A DNA stretch of 64,000 bases from Bacteroides sp. (GCA_017472925.1 JAFUNS010000029.1:112308-176307), one strand, 5' to 3'; positions 1 through 8,728 are shown, counted from the first letter of the stretch. Translations and numbers: made by a program. The notes: a model not told the origin generated them from the letters alone.

Positions 1-996
1 TTGAATGAAGGCTACCAATACTTCTACACAATTCATGAATATACTGAACAGCACCGATACCAAAGTCATTGACCCGCTGATTACCGGCCCCATACTGGCG
101 GTAACAAATACAATGCTGGTCAAGGCCAGGATGATAGAATGCCCTGCCATGATGTTGGCAAACAAACGGATCATCAAGGCAAATGGTTTGGTAAAGATGC
201 CAAATAACTCTATGGCCGGCATAATGGGTAACGGACACTTCAGCCAAGTGGGAACTTCGGGCCAGAGAATCTCTTTCCAATATTCCTTGGTGCCGAAAAG
301 GTTTACGGCCAGGAAGGTACATAGTGCCATCACAAGCGTCACGGCAATGTTACCCGTTACATTTCCGCCTCCGGGGAATACCGGTATAAGTCCCATAATA
401 TTGTTGATAAAGATAAAGAAGAAGGCGGTGAGCAAATAAGGCGAATATCTTTTATAGTCTTTGCCTATACAACTCTTGATTACATCTTCTTCAATCATCA
501 TGATGAACATTTCCATAAAGCCAATAAAACCTTTGGGAGCCGGGCTATCGGGACCTCGTTTCTTATACCATCGGGCCACAAACAATATCACTCCTATCAC
601 CACCAGGCTATTGATAAATAGGGAAAGCACCGTTTTGGTAATGGAAAGGTCGAACGGACGGATTTCTTCCCCTTGTGCGTTCACTTCCACCACTTTACCT
701 TCATACTTGCCTTCCGAGGCTATGCGGAACCCTTCGTAGGTCGCTTCTTCCGAATGCAGCAAGTGTGAAGACGAAAATACATGCCATCCCGTTTCACTAC
801 TATAGACTATGATGGGTAGAGAAATGGTGAGATGATTATCTCCCCACGTGGTAATATGCCATTCGTAAGAATCCTGAATGTGGTGGAAAACTATTTCCTT
901 GGCATCTACCTTTCCCTCTTCCGCATGGTTGGCATGAACGGGGAGTATCATCCACAAGCAGAGTATGATGGGTAATATGTATTTCAATCTATTCAT
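1..996 (-). CDS. atpB: ATP synthase F0 subunit a (partial, 3' end outside window)
   Basis: Membrane subunit a of the F1Fo ATP synthase, which forms the ion half-channels against the c-ring. The reading frame starts at ATG 996 and is still open at base 1 (332 codons visible). The N-terminus is a signal-like hydrophobic segment followed by a roughly 100-residue periplasmic stretch, as in Bacteroidales subunit a, and then hydrophobic helices. The diagnostic RLFANIMAGH motif is visible; its essential arginine is about residue 277. The start overlaps the stop of the upstream 141-residue gene by 8 bp, so translation is probably coupled. It follows atpD and atpC in the same operon; atpE and the rest presumably lie to the left of the window. 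Confidence 0.95.
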   Translation of the reverse strand, partial: MNRLKYILPIILCLWMILPVHANHAEEGKVDAKEIVFHHIQDSYEWHITTWGDNHLTISLPIIVYSSETGWHVFSSSHLLHSEEATYEGFRIASEGKYEGKVVEVNAQGEEIRPFDLSITKTVLSLFINSLVVIGVILFVARWYKKRGPDSPAPKGFIGFMEMFIMMIEEDVIKSCIGKDYKRYSPYLLTAFFFIFINNIMGLIPVFPGGGNVTGNIAVTLVMALCTFLAVNLFGTKEYWKEILWPEVPTWLKCPLPIMPAIELFGIFTKPFALMIRLFANIMAGHSIILALTSIVFVTASMGPVISGSMTLVSVLFSIFMNCVEVLVAFIQ

Positions 997-1414
997 TTTT
1001 CTCCTTTTTAGCTTTCAATTGCTTTTTCTTGTTTCCTTCAAACTTCATGAAAAATGCACTTTCAAATATCATGCTAAGCACATAAAACAAGAAGAAAGTC
1101 AGAAAGAATTCTGTTTTTTGTTCTTTTACATGAACCGCATAAAACAATAGTATCCCCATTGAGAATATCATTTTAATACCTTTCATGGCCAAATAGACAT
1201 ATTGTTGCCTTTGGGGAGCGAACAAACGGCAAGCATCGAACATATAGATGTAGAACCAACCGAATACGTAGAAGAAGATGGGTATGAAAGGATACCATTC
1301 AAAATACCATTCGGGAAATCCCATACCTAATGTCAATCCTACCACCCATGCGGCTACTATCATATATAAGGTATAGCTTGACAGAAATAGTCTTTTGGTC
1401 AGTGATATACTCAT
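989..1414 (-). CDS. Four-helix membrane protein of the ATP synthase operon
   Basis: A 141-residue protein between atpC and atpB. It has about four hydrophobic segments (near residues 10-30, 40-60, 75-95 and 100-120) and a lysine-rich C-terminus (GNKKKQLKAKKEK). Genes at this place in the operon in other bacteria encode AtpI/AtpZ-like assembly or ion-uptake factors, but I do not see a clear AtpI signature, so that role is inferred from position only. The start is the ATG at 1414, 15 bp after the atpC stop. The 3' end overlaps atpB by 8 bp, which argues that it is really translated. Confidence 0.8.
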   Translation of the reverse strand: MSISLTKRLFLSSYTLYMIVAAWVVGLTLGMGFPEWYFEWYPFIPIFFYVFGWFYIYMFDACRLFAPQRQQYVYLAMKGIKMIFSMGILLFYAVHVKEQKTEFFLTFFLFYVLSMIFESAFFMKFEGNKKKQLKAKKEKNE

Positions 1415-1429
1415 AGGCTATCTTTTATT

Positions 1430-1681
1430 TCAAGTTTCCACACAAGCGGATATCACATTCTTTTTCACCTCTACAAATCCACCTTTGATGGAGATTTCCA
1501 CGGGTGGTTGCTCTTCTTGTTGGCATACAATCTTTCCTTCCGTCAGCAAGGAGATGATAGGTGCATGCAAGGGCAGAACGGCAAAGCTTCCTTTGGCACC
1601 CGGAAACTTGGCACTTACCGCTTTCCCTTGAAAGACCACACCTTCAGGGGTATAAATATGGATATCCAATAACTCTTTCAT
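1430..1681 (-). CDS. atpC: ATP synthase F1 subunit epsilon (short form)
   Basis: The 83-residue product matches the N-terminal beta-sandwich domain of the epsilon subunit (LLDIHIYTPEGVVFQGKA, then PGAKGSFAVLPLHAPIISLL), which binds the gamma subunit and the c-ring. The C-terminal helical hairpin that inhibits ATP hydrolysis in E. coli-type epsilon (about 135 residues) is absent: the frame stops right after the sandwich. The gene lies 6 bp downstream of atpD. The short form is compatible with a family variant and shows no frameshift signs, since the next gene follows directly. Confidence 0.92.
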   Translation of the reverse strand: MKELLDIHIYTPEGVVFQGKAVSAKFPGAKGSFAVLPLHAPIISLLTEGKIVCQQEEQPPVEISIKGGFVEVKKNVISACVET

Positions 1682-1687
1682 ATCCTG

Positions 1688-3226
<1,539 letters not shown>

Positions 3227-3248
3227 TTATGTATGTTTCTTATCCGTT

Positions 3249-3288
3249 AAAAACAAAAAAGCTGTGCGCTTGTTTGAAGGCGCACAGC
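3249..3288 (-). terminator. Intrinsic terminator-like hairpin downstream of the M28 peptidase gene, overlapping the atp promoter
   Basis: A perfect 9-bp inverted repeat (GCTGTGCGC / GCGCACAGC, 3261-3269 and 3280-3288) with a 10-nt loop is followed on the minus strand by TTTTTTGTTTTT. It lies about 95 bp after the peptidase stop codon. Its 5' arm starts inside the atp -7 box, so only transcripts from upstream would contain the complete stem. Confidence 0.75.
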
Positions 3289-3295
3289 AAAGATA
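3288..3295 (-). promoter_or_regulatory. Promoter -7 box of the atp operon
   Basis: TATCTTTG on the minus strand, a perfect match to the Bacteroidales TAnnTTTG box, about 75 bp before atpD. No TTG box is seen at the expected spacing. Its last G is the first base of the terminator-like hairpin at 3261-3288. Confidence 0.65.
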
Positions 3296-3382
3296 AACAA
3301 TATTTTGTTAGTTTATTCGATTATGGGTGATTTTTACAAATAAAATAGAAAAATAGTCTATAATCTAAGGATAAATCTATAA

Positions 3383-4936
3383 TTATTCTTCCACATACAT
3401 GCCTTCTCTTGACAATAAGTTCTTCAAGTTGGCTACACCCAGTGCCACAATAGCGGTTACTACCGAGGTGTGTTCCATGTATTCAGGAATACTCTTGGTG
3501 TAGAGGTCGCGTTCGGTATGCCAAATTTCTCCGTAGTTGAAGTTGTATCCCTTGAAGTCGGCTTCGCGGAAACTGATGGCCGGCACCCCTCTCATGTCAA
3601 ATACCGAAGCATCGGTGCCACCGGTTTGGGTAGGACGCTTGCGGGGCTTGGCTACGGTTACTTCAAACGGATATTCGGGGTTGATATCCTTGATGGGCTT
3701 GCATACTTCCACAAAATCGTCGTACATGGCTTGAGGTACCGAAATGCCCACCGGAGGTGTAGGACCACCGTCGCGATTGAACAGATTGGAAATCTTCTTC
3801 AGTTCCTTTTCATGGGTCTTTGCATACGCTTCGGCACCCAGCAAGCCGAATTCTTCGGCCGCAAAGGCTACAAAGCGGATGGTACGCTTGGGCTTGGCAC
3901 CCGAGAGGGCTATCAATCGGGCGGCTTCCATCATAGGAGCGATACCTGTACCGCAATCCACCCCACCGGTAGCTACATCAAAGGCATCCAGGTGTCCGCT
4001 TATAATGACATATTCGTCGGGATATTTGCTACCCTTGATTTCGGCCACTACGTTATGGTATTTCACCGGACCTAACTTGAAATGATTTCGTATATCAAAT
4101 TCTAACCAGAAATCCCGTCTTTCTTGTACCATCTTCTTGATAATGGCAAATTGGTTTTCGTCCAGCTTGATGTCGCACACTTCGGGCAAATTGTCAAAGT
4201 TGGTTGACGGATCGTTCAACATTTTTCGGTCGTACAAGGCTCTGAGTGGTACTTGCGAAGATTGGATGAATCCCAACACACCGGCTTCCACCATTTCGCG
4301 ATAATAAAGTCCGGGAGTTTCGGGTACAGGAATCATCGGCTCATTGGTCTTGTTTTCCCAATTTTTTCTTCTTATTTCCTGATTCTTCTGGGCTATTTCC
4401 TTGTTCTTTTCCTTGATTACATTCCGCAAGGAGTCGGCCGATGCCGAGTGGTCAAGTGGCCATCCGCTATTGGTTCCACCCACCAAAACCCATGCGCCTT
4501 TCAGGGCATGCTTCATGCGTTTGAATTCCTCATCCGTTTTGGGCTCTAATAACACATGTCCGCGTTGGATGCCTTTGGTGCCCGATGTGTACGATGGAGT
4601 CACAAAATGAAGTGTCATGGATTGGTCGCCCCCAATCATGCGTCCAAACCAAGGTCCGCGATTGAAACCTACGGGCACTTCTCCCGCTTCTTCCAGACGC
4701 ACATCCAATCCCCAGCTCTTGAATTCGCGCATCATCCATTCGGCGGCATTTTCATACGTGTCCGATCCTACCAATCTTCCCCCGAATCGGTTGGTCAGAA
4801 TATCCAGATGATGCATGGTGCGGTTGTCTGTACGTGCATTTTCAATGATTCCCTTCACCGCGGAAGGTTGTGCAAAAGAGGGTCCCACAAAGACTGTGGC
4901 GACCATCAAAGTTGTAAATATTGTTTTCTTTATCAT
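3383..4936 (-). CDS. Exported M28-family metallopeptidase (carboxypeptidase Q-like)
   Basis: Secreted zinc peptidase of 517 residues. A signal peptide (residues 1-23, ending PSFAQ) is followed by an M28 domain with an inserted PA-like region in the first half. Zinc and catalytic residues visible: GHLDAFD (His and Asp near 314-316), a bridging aspartate in GGVDCGTG, AAEEFGLLG (Glu pair near 360), NRDGG (near 387) and IWHTERD (His near 472). The layout resembles PGCP/carboxypeptidase Q rather than leucine aminopeptidase. It probably trims peptides in the periplasm or outside the cell. It stands alone, between its own TATCTTTG box (4973-4980) and the hairpin at 3261-3288. Confidence 0.9.
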   Translation of the reverse strand: MIKKTIFTTLMVATVFVGPSFAQPSAVKGIIENARTDNRTMHHLDILTNRFGGRLVGSDTYENAAEWMMREFKSWGLDVRLEEAGEVPVGFNRGPWFGRMIGGDQSMTLHFVTPSYTSGTKGIQRGHVLLEPKTDEEFKRMKHALKGAWVLVGGTNSGWPLDHSASADSLRNVIKEKNKEIAQKNQEIRRKNWENKTNEPMIPVPETPGLYYREMVEAGVLGFIQSSQVPLRALYDRKMLNDPSTNFDNLPEVCDIKLDENQFAIIKKMVQERRDFWLEFDIRNHFKLGPVKYHNVVAEIKGSKYPDEYVIISGHLDAFDVATGGVDCGTGIAPMMEAARLIALSGAKPKRTIRFVAFAAEEFGLLGAEAYAKTHEKELKKISNLFNRDGGPTPPVGISVPQAMYDDFVEVCKPIKDINPEYPFEVTVAKPRKRPTQTGGTDASVFDMRGVPAISFREADFKGYNFNYGEIWHTERDLYTKSIPEYMEHTSVVTAIVALGVANLKNLLSREGMYVEE

Positions 4937-4972
4937 AACGTATAATAATTAGCTTTGATTAGCAATTTGTTG

Positions 4973-4980
4973 CAAAGATA
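4973..4980 (-). promoter_or_regulatory. Promoter -7 box of the M28 peptidase gene
   Basis: TATCTTTG on the minus strand, 37 bp upstream of the peptidase ATG. It is divergent from the box of the aldo/keto reductase operon at 5025-5032. Confidence 0.6.
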
Positions 4981-5024
4981 AAGTTTTTTTGTTTGCATTT
5001 TATAGTGTAATAAAGTTTTTTTAT

Positions 5025-5032
5025 TAAATTTG
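5025..5032 (+). promoter_or_regulatory. Promoter -7 box of the reductase/polyferredoxin operon
   Basis: TAAATTTG on the plus strand. It ends 24 bp before ATG 5057, which rules out the in-frame upstream TTG at 5030 as the start of translation. Confidence 0.55.
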
Positions 5033-5056
5033 CGGAGTTTACGTAATTACTCAACT

Positions 5057-6430
5057 ATGAATAAGATAGAAAAAGATGGGATGAACCGCAGGGGATTCCT
5101 GAAGAAATTGGGTGCCGGTGTAGTCGCTACTTCGGCTCTGTATGGATGTTCTTCGGAAACCAAGCAACAGACTAATGCCGCTTCCGGAACCACCAAGGAA
5201 CTTGGTGAAATGACTTATCGCACCAGCTTGACGGGCGACAAGGTTTCTTTGTTGGGCTATGGATGTATGCGTTTTCCTATGAAGAAAGGCGACGACGGTA
5301 AGGAATACGTTGACCAGGAAACGGTGAACGAACTGATAGATTACGCCATTGAGCATGGAGTGAATTATTTCGATACGTCTCCTGTATATTTGCAGGGACA
5401 ATCCGAAAGTGCCACCGGTATCGCCTTGAAGCGCCATCCACGCGACAAGTATTTTGTAGCCACCAAGATGTCCAACTTCGGTCATTCTTCGTTCGAGAAC
5501 TCCAAGAAGATGTATGAACAATCGTTCAAGGAACTTCAAGTAGATTATATCGATTACTACCTCCTCCACTCCATTGGTGGAAGTATGGACGATTTCAATA
5601 ATCGTTTCATCAACAATGGTGTGCTCGATTTCCTCATTAAGGAGCGCGAAGCCGGACGCATTCGTAACTTGGGATGGTCTTTCCATGGCCAGCAGGAAGT
5701 GTTCGACTATGTGCTCAATATGGATGTGAAATGGGATTTCGTTCAAATCCAGATGAACTATGCCGATTGGCGCCATGCATCGGGCCGCAATGTCAATGCC
5801 GAATACCTCTATCAGGAACTGGAAAAGAGAGGTGTACCGGTAGTTATCATGGAACCTTTGTTAGGCGGACGCCTCTCCCGTTTGAGCGACCACTTGGTGG
5901 GCCGTTTCAAACAACGTCGTCCCAATGAAAGTGTGGCTTCGTGGGCCTTCCGCTTTGCCGGACATTGGCCGGGTGTGCTTTGTGCATTAAGTGGTATGAC
6001 CTATAAGGAACACCTTATCGACAATGTCAAGACCTTCTCACCGTTGGAATATCTTTCCGACGACGAATTGGACTTCTTGGAAGATACCGCCCAGCTCATG
6101 TTGCAATATCCTACCATTCCATGTAATGATTGCAAGTATTGTATGCCATGTCCTTACGGTATCGACATCCCTGCTATCTTGTTGCACTACAACAAGTGTG
6201 TAAACGAGGGTAATGTACCTAAGGATAGTCAGGACCCTAACTATCGCGAAGCCCGCAGAGCCTTCCTGGTAGGCTATGACCGTAGTGTGCCCAAGTTGCG
6301 TCAGGCCAGTCATTGTATCGGATGTGGAAAATGTATCCATGACAAGCATTGTCCGCAACGCATCAATATCCCTGCACAATTGAAGCGTATCGATGAGTTT
6401 GTAGAAAAGTTGAAACAAGAAACCTTATAA
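5057..6430 (+). CDS. Tat-exported lipoprotein aldo/keto reductase with C-terminal 4Fe-4S clusters
   Basis: About 457 residues. The N-terminus carries a twin-arginine motif (NRRGFLKKLG) followed by a lipobox (ALYGCSS), so it should be folded in the cytoplasm, exported and lipid-anchored. The middle is an aldo/keto reductase barrel with the usual catalytic residues: Asp and Tyr in YFDTSPVY, Lys in ATKM, His in LLHS. The C-terminal ~90 residues hold ferredoxin-type cysteines (CNDCKYCMPCPYGIDIP and CIGCGKCIHDKHCP). It is followed after 1 bp by a membrane polyferredoxin, so the pair probably passes electrons across the inner membrane to an unknown carbonyl substrate. Start at ATG 5057; ATG 5081 (at MNRRGF) is the alternative. 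Confidence 0.88.
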   Translation: MNKIEKDGMNRRGFLKKLGAGVVATSALYGCSSETKQQTNAASGTTKELGEMTYRTSLTGDKVSLLGYGCMRFPMKKGDDGKEYVDQETVNELIDYAIEHGVNYFDTSPVYLQGQSESATGIALKRHPRDKYFVATKMSNFGHSSFENSKKMYEQSFKELQVDYIDYYLLHSIGGSMDDFNNRFINNGVLDFLIKEREAGRIRNLGWSFHGQQEVFDYVLNMDVKWDFVQIQMNYADWRHASGRNVNAEYLYQELEKRGVPVVIMEPLLGGRLSRLSDHLVGRFKQRRPNESVASWAFRFAGHWPGVLCALSGMTYKEHLIDNVKTFSPLEYLSDDELDFLEDTAQLMLQYPTIPCNDCKYCMPCPYGIDIPAILLHYNKCVNEGNVPKDSQDPNYREARRAFLVGYDRSVPKLRQASHCIGCGKCIHDKHCPQRINIPAQLKRIDEFVEKLKQETL

Positions 6431-6431
6431 T

Positions 6432-7913
6432 ATGATGAATAGTAAAATCAGAAGAATCCTTGCCATTGTATTCTTCACCCTCATAACTTTGCTTTTCCTC
6501 GATTTTACGGGGACCATTCATACGTGGTTTGGCTGGATGGCTAAGATTCAGTTCCTTCCTGCCCTGTTGGCGTTGAATGTTTGTGTAGTGGTTGGCTTGG
6601 TGTTGCTCACCCTGCTCATGGGCCGCATTTATTGTTCGGTCATCTGTCCGCTGGGCGTGTTCCAGGACATTGTTTCATGGATTGCCGGAAAGACCAAGAA
6701 GAACCGCTTTTCTTATTCCAAGCCCCTCTCCTGGTTGCGCTATGCCATGCTTGCCATCTTTGTGGTGGCCATGGTGGCCGGTGTAGGTTCCCTGGTAGCT
6801 TTGTTGGCTCCCTATAGTGCTTATGGCCGTATGGTTTCCAACCTCGTATCCCCCTTGTACCTCTGGTGCAACAACTTGTTTGCCGGTTGGGCCGAACAAG
6901 CAGGTAGTTATGCCTTCTACTCTACCGAAGTATGGATCAAGGGAGGTGCTACCCTGATTGTAGCCGTGGTTACCTTGGTGACTTTGGTGGTTCTTGCTTG
7001 GCGCAACGGACGTACCTATTGCAATACCATTTGTCCGGTAGGTACCGTACTGGGCTTCTTCTCACGATTCTCTTGGTTGAAGCCGGTTATCGATACCCAG
7101 AAGTGTAATAGTTGTGGTCTTTGTGCCCGCAATTGCAAAGCTGCTTGTATTGATTCCAAGAATCATGCCATAGACTATAGCCGTTGTGTGGTATGCTTGG
7201 ATTGTGTAGATAAGTGCAAGAAAGGTGCCATTAAATATGTACCTCGCAAGAAGGCCGTAGCCAAGAGCTCTTCGGCACAAGTAGACAACGGTCGTCGTGC
7301 CTTTATGACCGCTACCGCCATCGCTACTACCGTAGGTGTATCGCAAGCCCAAAAGAAGAAATTGGATGGTGGTTTGGCCGCCGTATCTCGCCAACAGAAA
7401 CCTCTTCGCGAAACTCCTATCGTACCTCCCGGTGCTTTGAGTGCCCGTAACTTTGCCCAGCATTGTACCGCTTGCCAACTCTGTGTGCAGGCTTGTCCTA
7501 ACCAGGTGCTTCGTCCTTCTACCGATATGATGAAGCTCATGCAGCCCGAGGCTTCTTACGAACGTGGTTATTGCCGTCCGGAATGTACCAAGTGTTCAGA
7601 GGTATGTCCCGCCGGAGCCATTCGTCCTATCGACCGTGCCGAAAAGTCGTCTATCCAGATAGGTCATGCCGTATGGGTAGAAAAGAATTGTGTGGTCAAT
7701 ACCGATGGTGTAAGTTGTGGCAATTGTGCCCGCCACTGCCCTACCGGTGCCATTCAGATGGTTCCTAAGGATGCCAACGATCCTAAATCGCCTAAGATTC
7801 CCGCTATCAATACCGAACGTTGCATAGGTTGTGGAGCTTGCGAAAATCTTTGTCCTTCGCGTCCGTTCAGTGCCATTTATGTAGAAGGTCACGAAGTTCA
7901 TCGAGAAATTTGA
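6432..7913 (+). CDS. Membrane polyferredoxin (NapH-like) fused to a NapG-like ferredoxin domain
   Basis: 493 residues. Residues 1-210 hold about four to five membrane helices with the paired CPLG/CPVG cysteine motifs of the NapH/CcoG family (VICPLGVF, TICPVGTV). Residues 225-270 have two 4Fe-4S motifs (CNSCGLCARNC, CVVCLDCVDKC). A second twin-arginine-like stretch (NGRRAFMTATAIATTVG, about 286-302) precedes four more cluster motifs (CTACQLC, CRPECTKC, CGNCARHC, CIGCGACENLC). The second half reads like NapG, normally a separate Tat-exported protein. Inference: it takes electrons from the quinone pool and delivers them to the preceding lipoprotein reductase, with which it forms an operon (1-bp gap). 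Confidence 0.85.
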   Translation: MMNSKIRRILAIVFFTLITLLFLDFTGTIHTWFGWMAKIQFLPALLALNVCVVVGLVLLTLLMGRIYCSVICPLGVFQDIVSWIAGKTKKNRFSYSKPLSWLRYAMLAIFVVAMVAGVGSLVALLAPYSAYGRMVSNLVSPLYLWCNNLFAGWAEQAGSYAFYSTEVWIKGGATLIVAVVTLVTLVVLAWRNGRTYCNTICPVGTVLGFFSRFSWLKPVIDTQKCNSCGLCARNCKAACIDSKNHAIDYSRCVVCLDCVDKCKKGAIKYVPRKKAVAKSSSAQVDNGRRAFMTATAIATTVGVSQAQKKKLDGGLAAVSRQQKPLRETPIVPPGALSARNFAQHCTACQLCVQACPNQVLRPSTDMMKLMQPEASYERGYCRPECTKCSEVCPAGAIRPIDRAEKSSIQIGHAVWVEKNCVVNTDGVSCGNCARHCPTGAIQMVPKDANDPKSPKIPAINTERCIGCGACENLCPSRPFSAIYVEGHEVHREI

Positions 7914-7990
7914 CGATAAATTTTAATGATAATAATTTAAAAATGTAAAATCTGATGGCCTTAAAGTAGTGATACTCTATCGGCCATGGA

Positions 7991-8028
7991 AAAGTGGATA
8001 TGTCCGTGAGGATACATCCACTTTTTTT
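7991..8028 (+). terminator. Terminator after the polyferredoxin gene
   Basis: Hairpin AAAGTGGA / TCCACTTT (7991-7998, 8017-8024), extended by partial pairing around a GTGA loop and followed by a T run. It lies about 80 bp after the stop codon. The interval 7914-7990 otherwise shows nothing recognisable. Confidence 0.8.
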
Positions 8029-8059
8029 ATGTACCATGAAGACTTAACTTTCTTTGTCT

Positions 8060-8176
8060 TTATAGCCCCATGCACGATGTCACCCCGAAGGTGGTTGCAA
8101 TGGCGGTTAAAATGGTGATTACTACGTGGAGAATCTTGCCCCACATGGTTTTGTTGTTGTTTTCGTTGTTGCTCAT
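8060..8176 (-). CDS. Smalltalk-type small membrane protein
   Basis: A 38-codon frame: MSNNENNNKTMWGKILHVV, then ITILTAIATTFGVTSCMGL. A polar Asn-rich start is followed by one hydrophobic helix and a lipobox-like TSC near the end. I recognise the Bacteroidales 'smalltalk' peptide family (WGKILHVVITILTAIATTFG... pattern). Its function is unknown; in related genomes it usually sits beside an HU-like DNA-binding protein, an amidase and a DUF4248/primase cassette. Here only DUF4248 accompanies it, divergently. Its leader contains a large inverted repeat (8200-8280), and a TATCTTTG box lies at 8382-8389. Confidence 0.85.
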   Translation of the reverse strand: MSNNENNNKTMWGKILHVVITILTAIATTFGVTSCMGL

Positions 8177-8199
8177 AATAGTTTAGTTTTTAGTTTAGT

Positions 8200-8280
8200 T
8201 TCACCACAGATTACACGGATTCATACAGATTTATTTTTTTACCACAGATTAAATATAAAATCTGTGTAATCTGTGGTGAA
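8200..8280. repeat. Inverted repeat of the CACAGATTACAC type
   Basis: Arms of 22 bp (8200-8221 and 8259-8280) pair at 21 positions (TTCACCACAGATTACAC...). A truncated copy (ACCACAGATT) lies in the loop at 8241-8250 and another, reversed (TCTGTGGTGAA), near 8299-8309. The same unit type recurs at 47705-47771. Its place in the smalltalk leader means the RNA could form a long hairpin. Confidence 0.8.
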
Positions 8281-8381
8281 AGAAATCCTCCGTGAAACTC
8301 TGTGGTGAAGAAACATCGTTTTACGAAGTGGGAAGCGTCGTTCTGCGCGCTAAGAAACGTCGTATTTCCCTTTTCGTGTTA

Positions 8382-8389
8382 CAAAGATA
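8382..8389 (-). promoter_or_regulatory. Promoter -7 box for the smalltalk gene
   Basis: TATCTTTG on the minus strand, about 205 bp upstream of the smalltalk ATG. It is divergent from the DUF4248 promoter. No TTG box is found at the standard spacing. Confidence 0.45.
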
Positions 8390-8408
8390 CAACATCTTGT
8401 AAGCCCAT

Positions 8409-8428
8409 TGTCCGCCAATGTCCGCCAA
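8409..8428. promoter_or_regulatory. Tandem 10-mer TGTCCGCCAA x2 between divergent promoters
   Basis: Two perfect head-to-tail copies of TGTCCGCCAA lie between the minus-strand box at 8382-8389 and the plus-strand promoter at 8442-8473. The position suits an operator for the divergent pair; that is inference. Confidence 0.45.
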
Positions 8429-8441
8429 CTCACTCTATCTA

Positions 8442-8473
8442 TTTGTAAATGTGGTAGTTATTCATTATATTTG
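8442..8473 (+). promoter_or_regulatory. Consensus promoter of the DUF4248 gene
   Basis: TTTG (8442-8445), 20-nt spacer, TATATTTG (8466-8473): a full match to the Bacteroidales TTTG-N19-21-TAnnTTTG promoter, 43 bp before the DUF4248 ATG. Confidence 0.8.
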
Positions 8474-8515
8474 TACATCAATCAACCACCCTGATAAATC
8501 AATCCTAATCACCCC

Positions 8516-8728
8516 ATGTTTACACCCCGTACTTGTCTTAAAAGCGAACTCGCCATGCTCTATGCACCCGACAGCTGTATAGAAACCGCCGTAAAGAACC
8601 TTTATCGATGGATAAACCATTGCAAGCCCCTTTGCCGCGACCTGGAGCGGATGAACTACAATCCCCGTAGAAAACATTTCATGAAGCGTGAAGTAGAAGC
8701 CATTGTCCATCATTTAGGGGAGCCTTGA
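8516..8728 (+). CDS. DUF4248 domain protein
   Basis: A 70-residue basic protein. The KSELAMLYAPDSCIETAVKN, RWINHCKPL and REVEAIVHHLGEP segments match my memory of the DUF4248 family, small presumed helix-turn-helix proteins frequent in Bacteroidales accessory cassettes with a VirE/DUF3987 primase, an HU-like protein, smalltalk and an amidase. Only smalltalk remains here. DNA binding is inferred from composition and context. The stop codon lies in the loop of the terminator hairpin at 8717-8739. Confidence 0.82.
   Translation: MFTPRTCLKSELAMLYAPDSCIETAVKNLYRWINHCKPLCRDLERMNYNPRRKHFMKREVEAIVHHLGEP

Noticed and set aside
3470-4075. A 201-codon plus-strand open frame opposite the M28 peptidase gene
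   Set aside because: Antisense shadow without signal, domain or promoter.
5051-5776. A 241-codon open frame on the minus strand opposite the aldo/keto reductase gene
   Set aside because: It is fully antisense to a gene with clear motifs and has no recognisable domain; an effect of codon bias.
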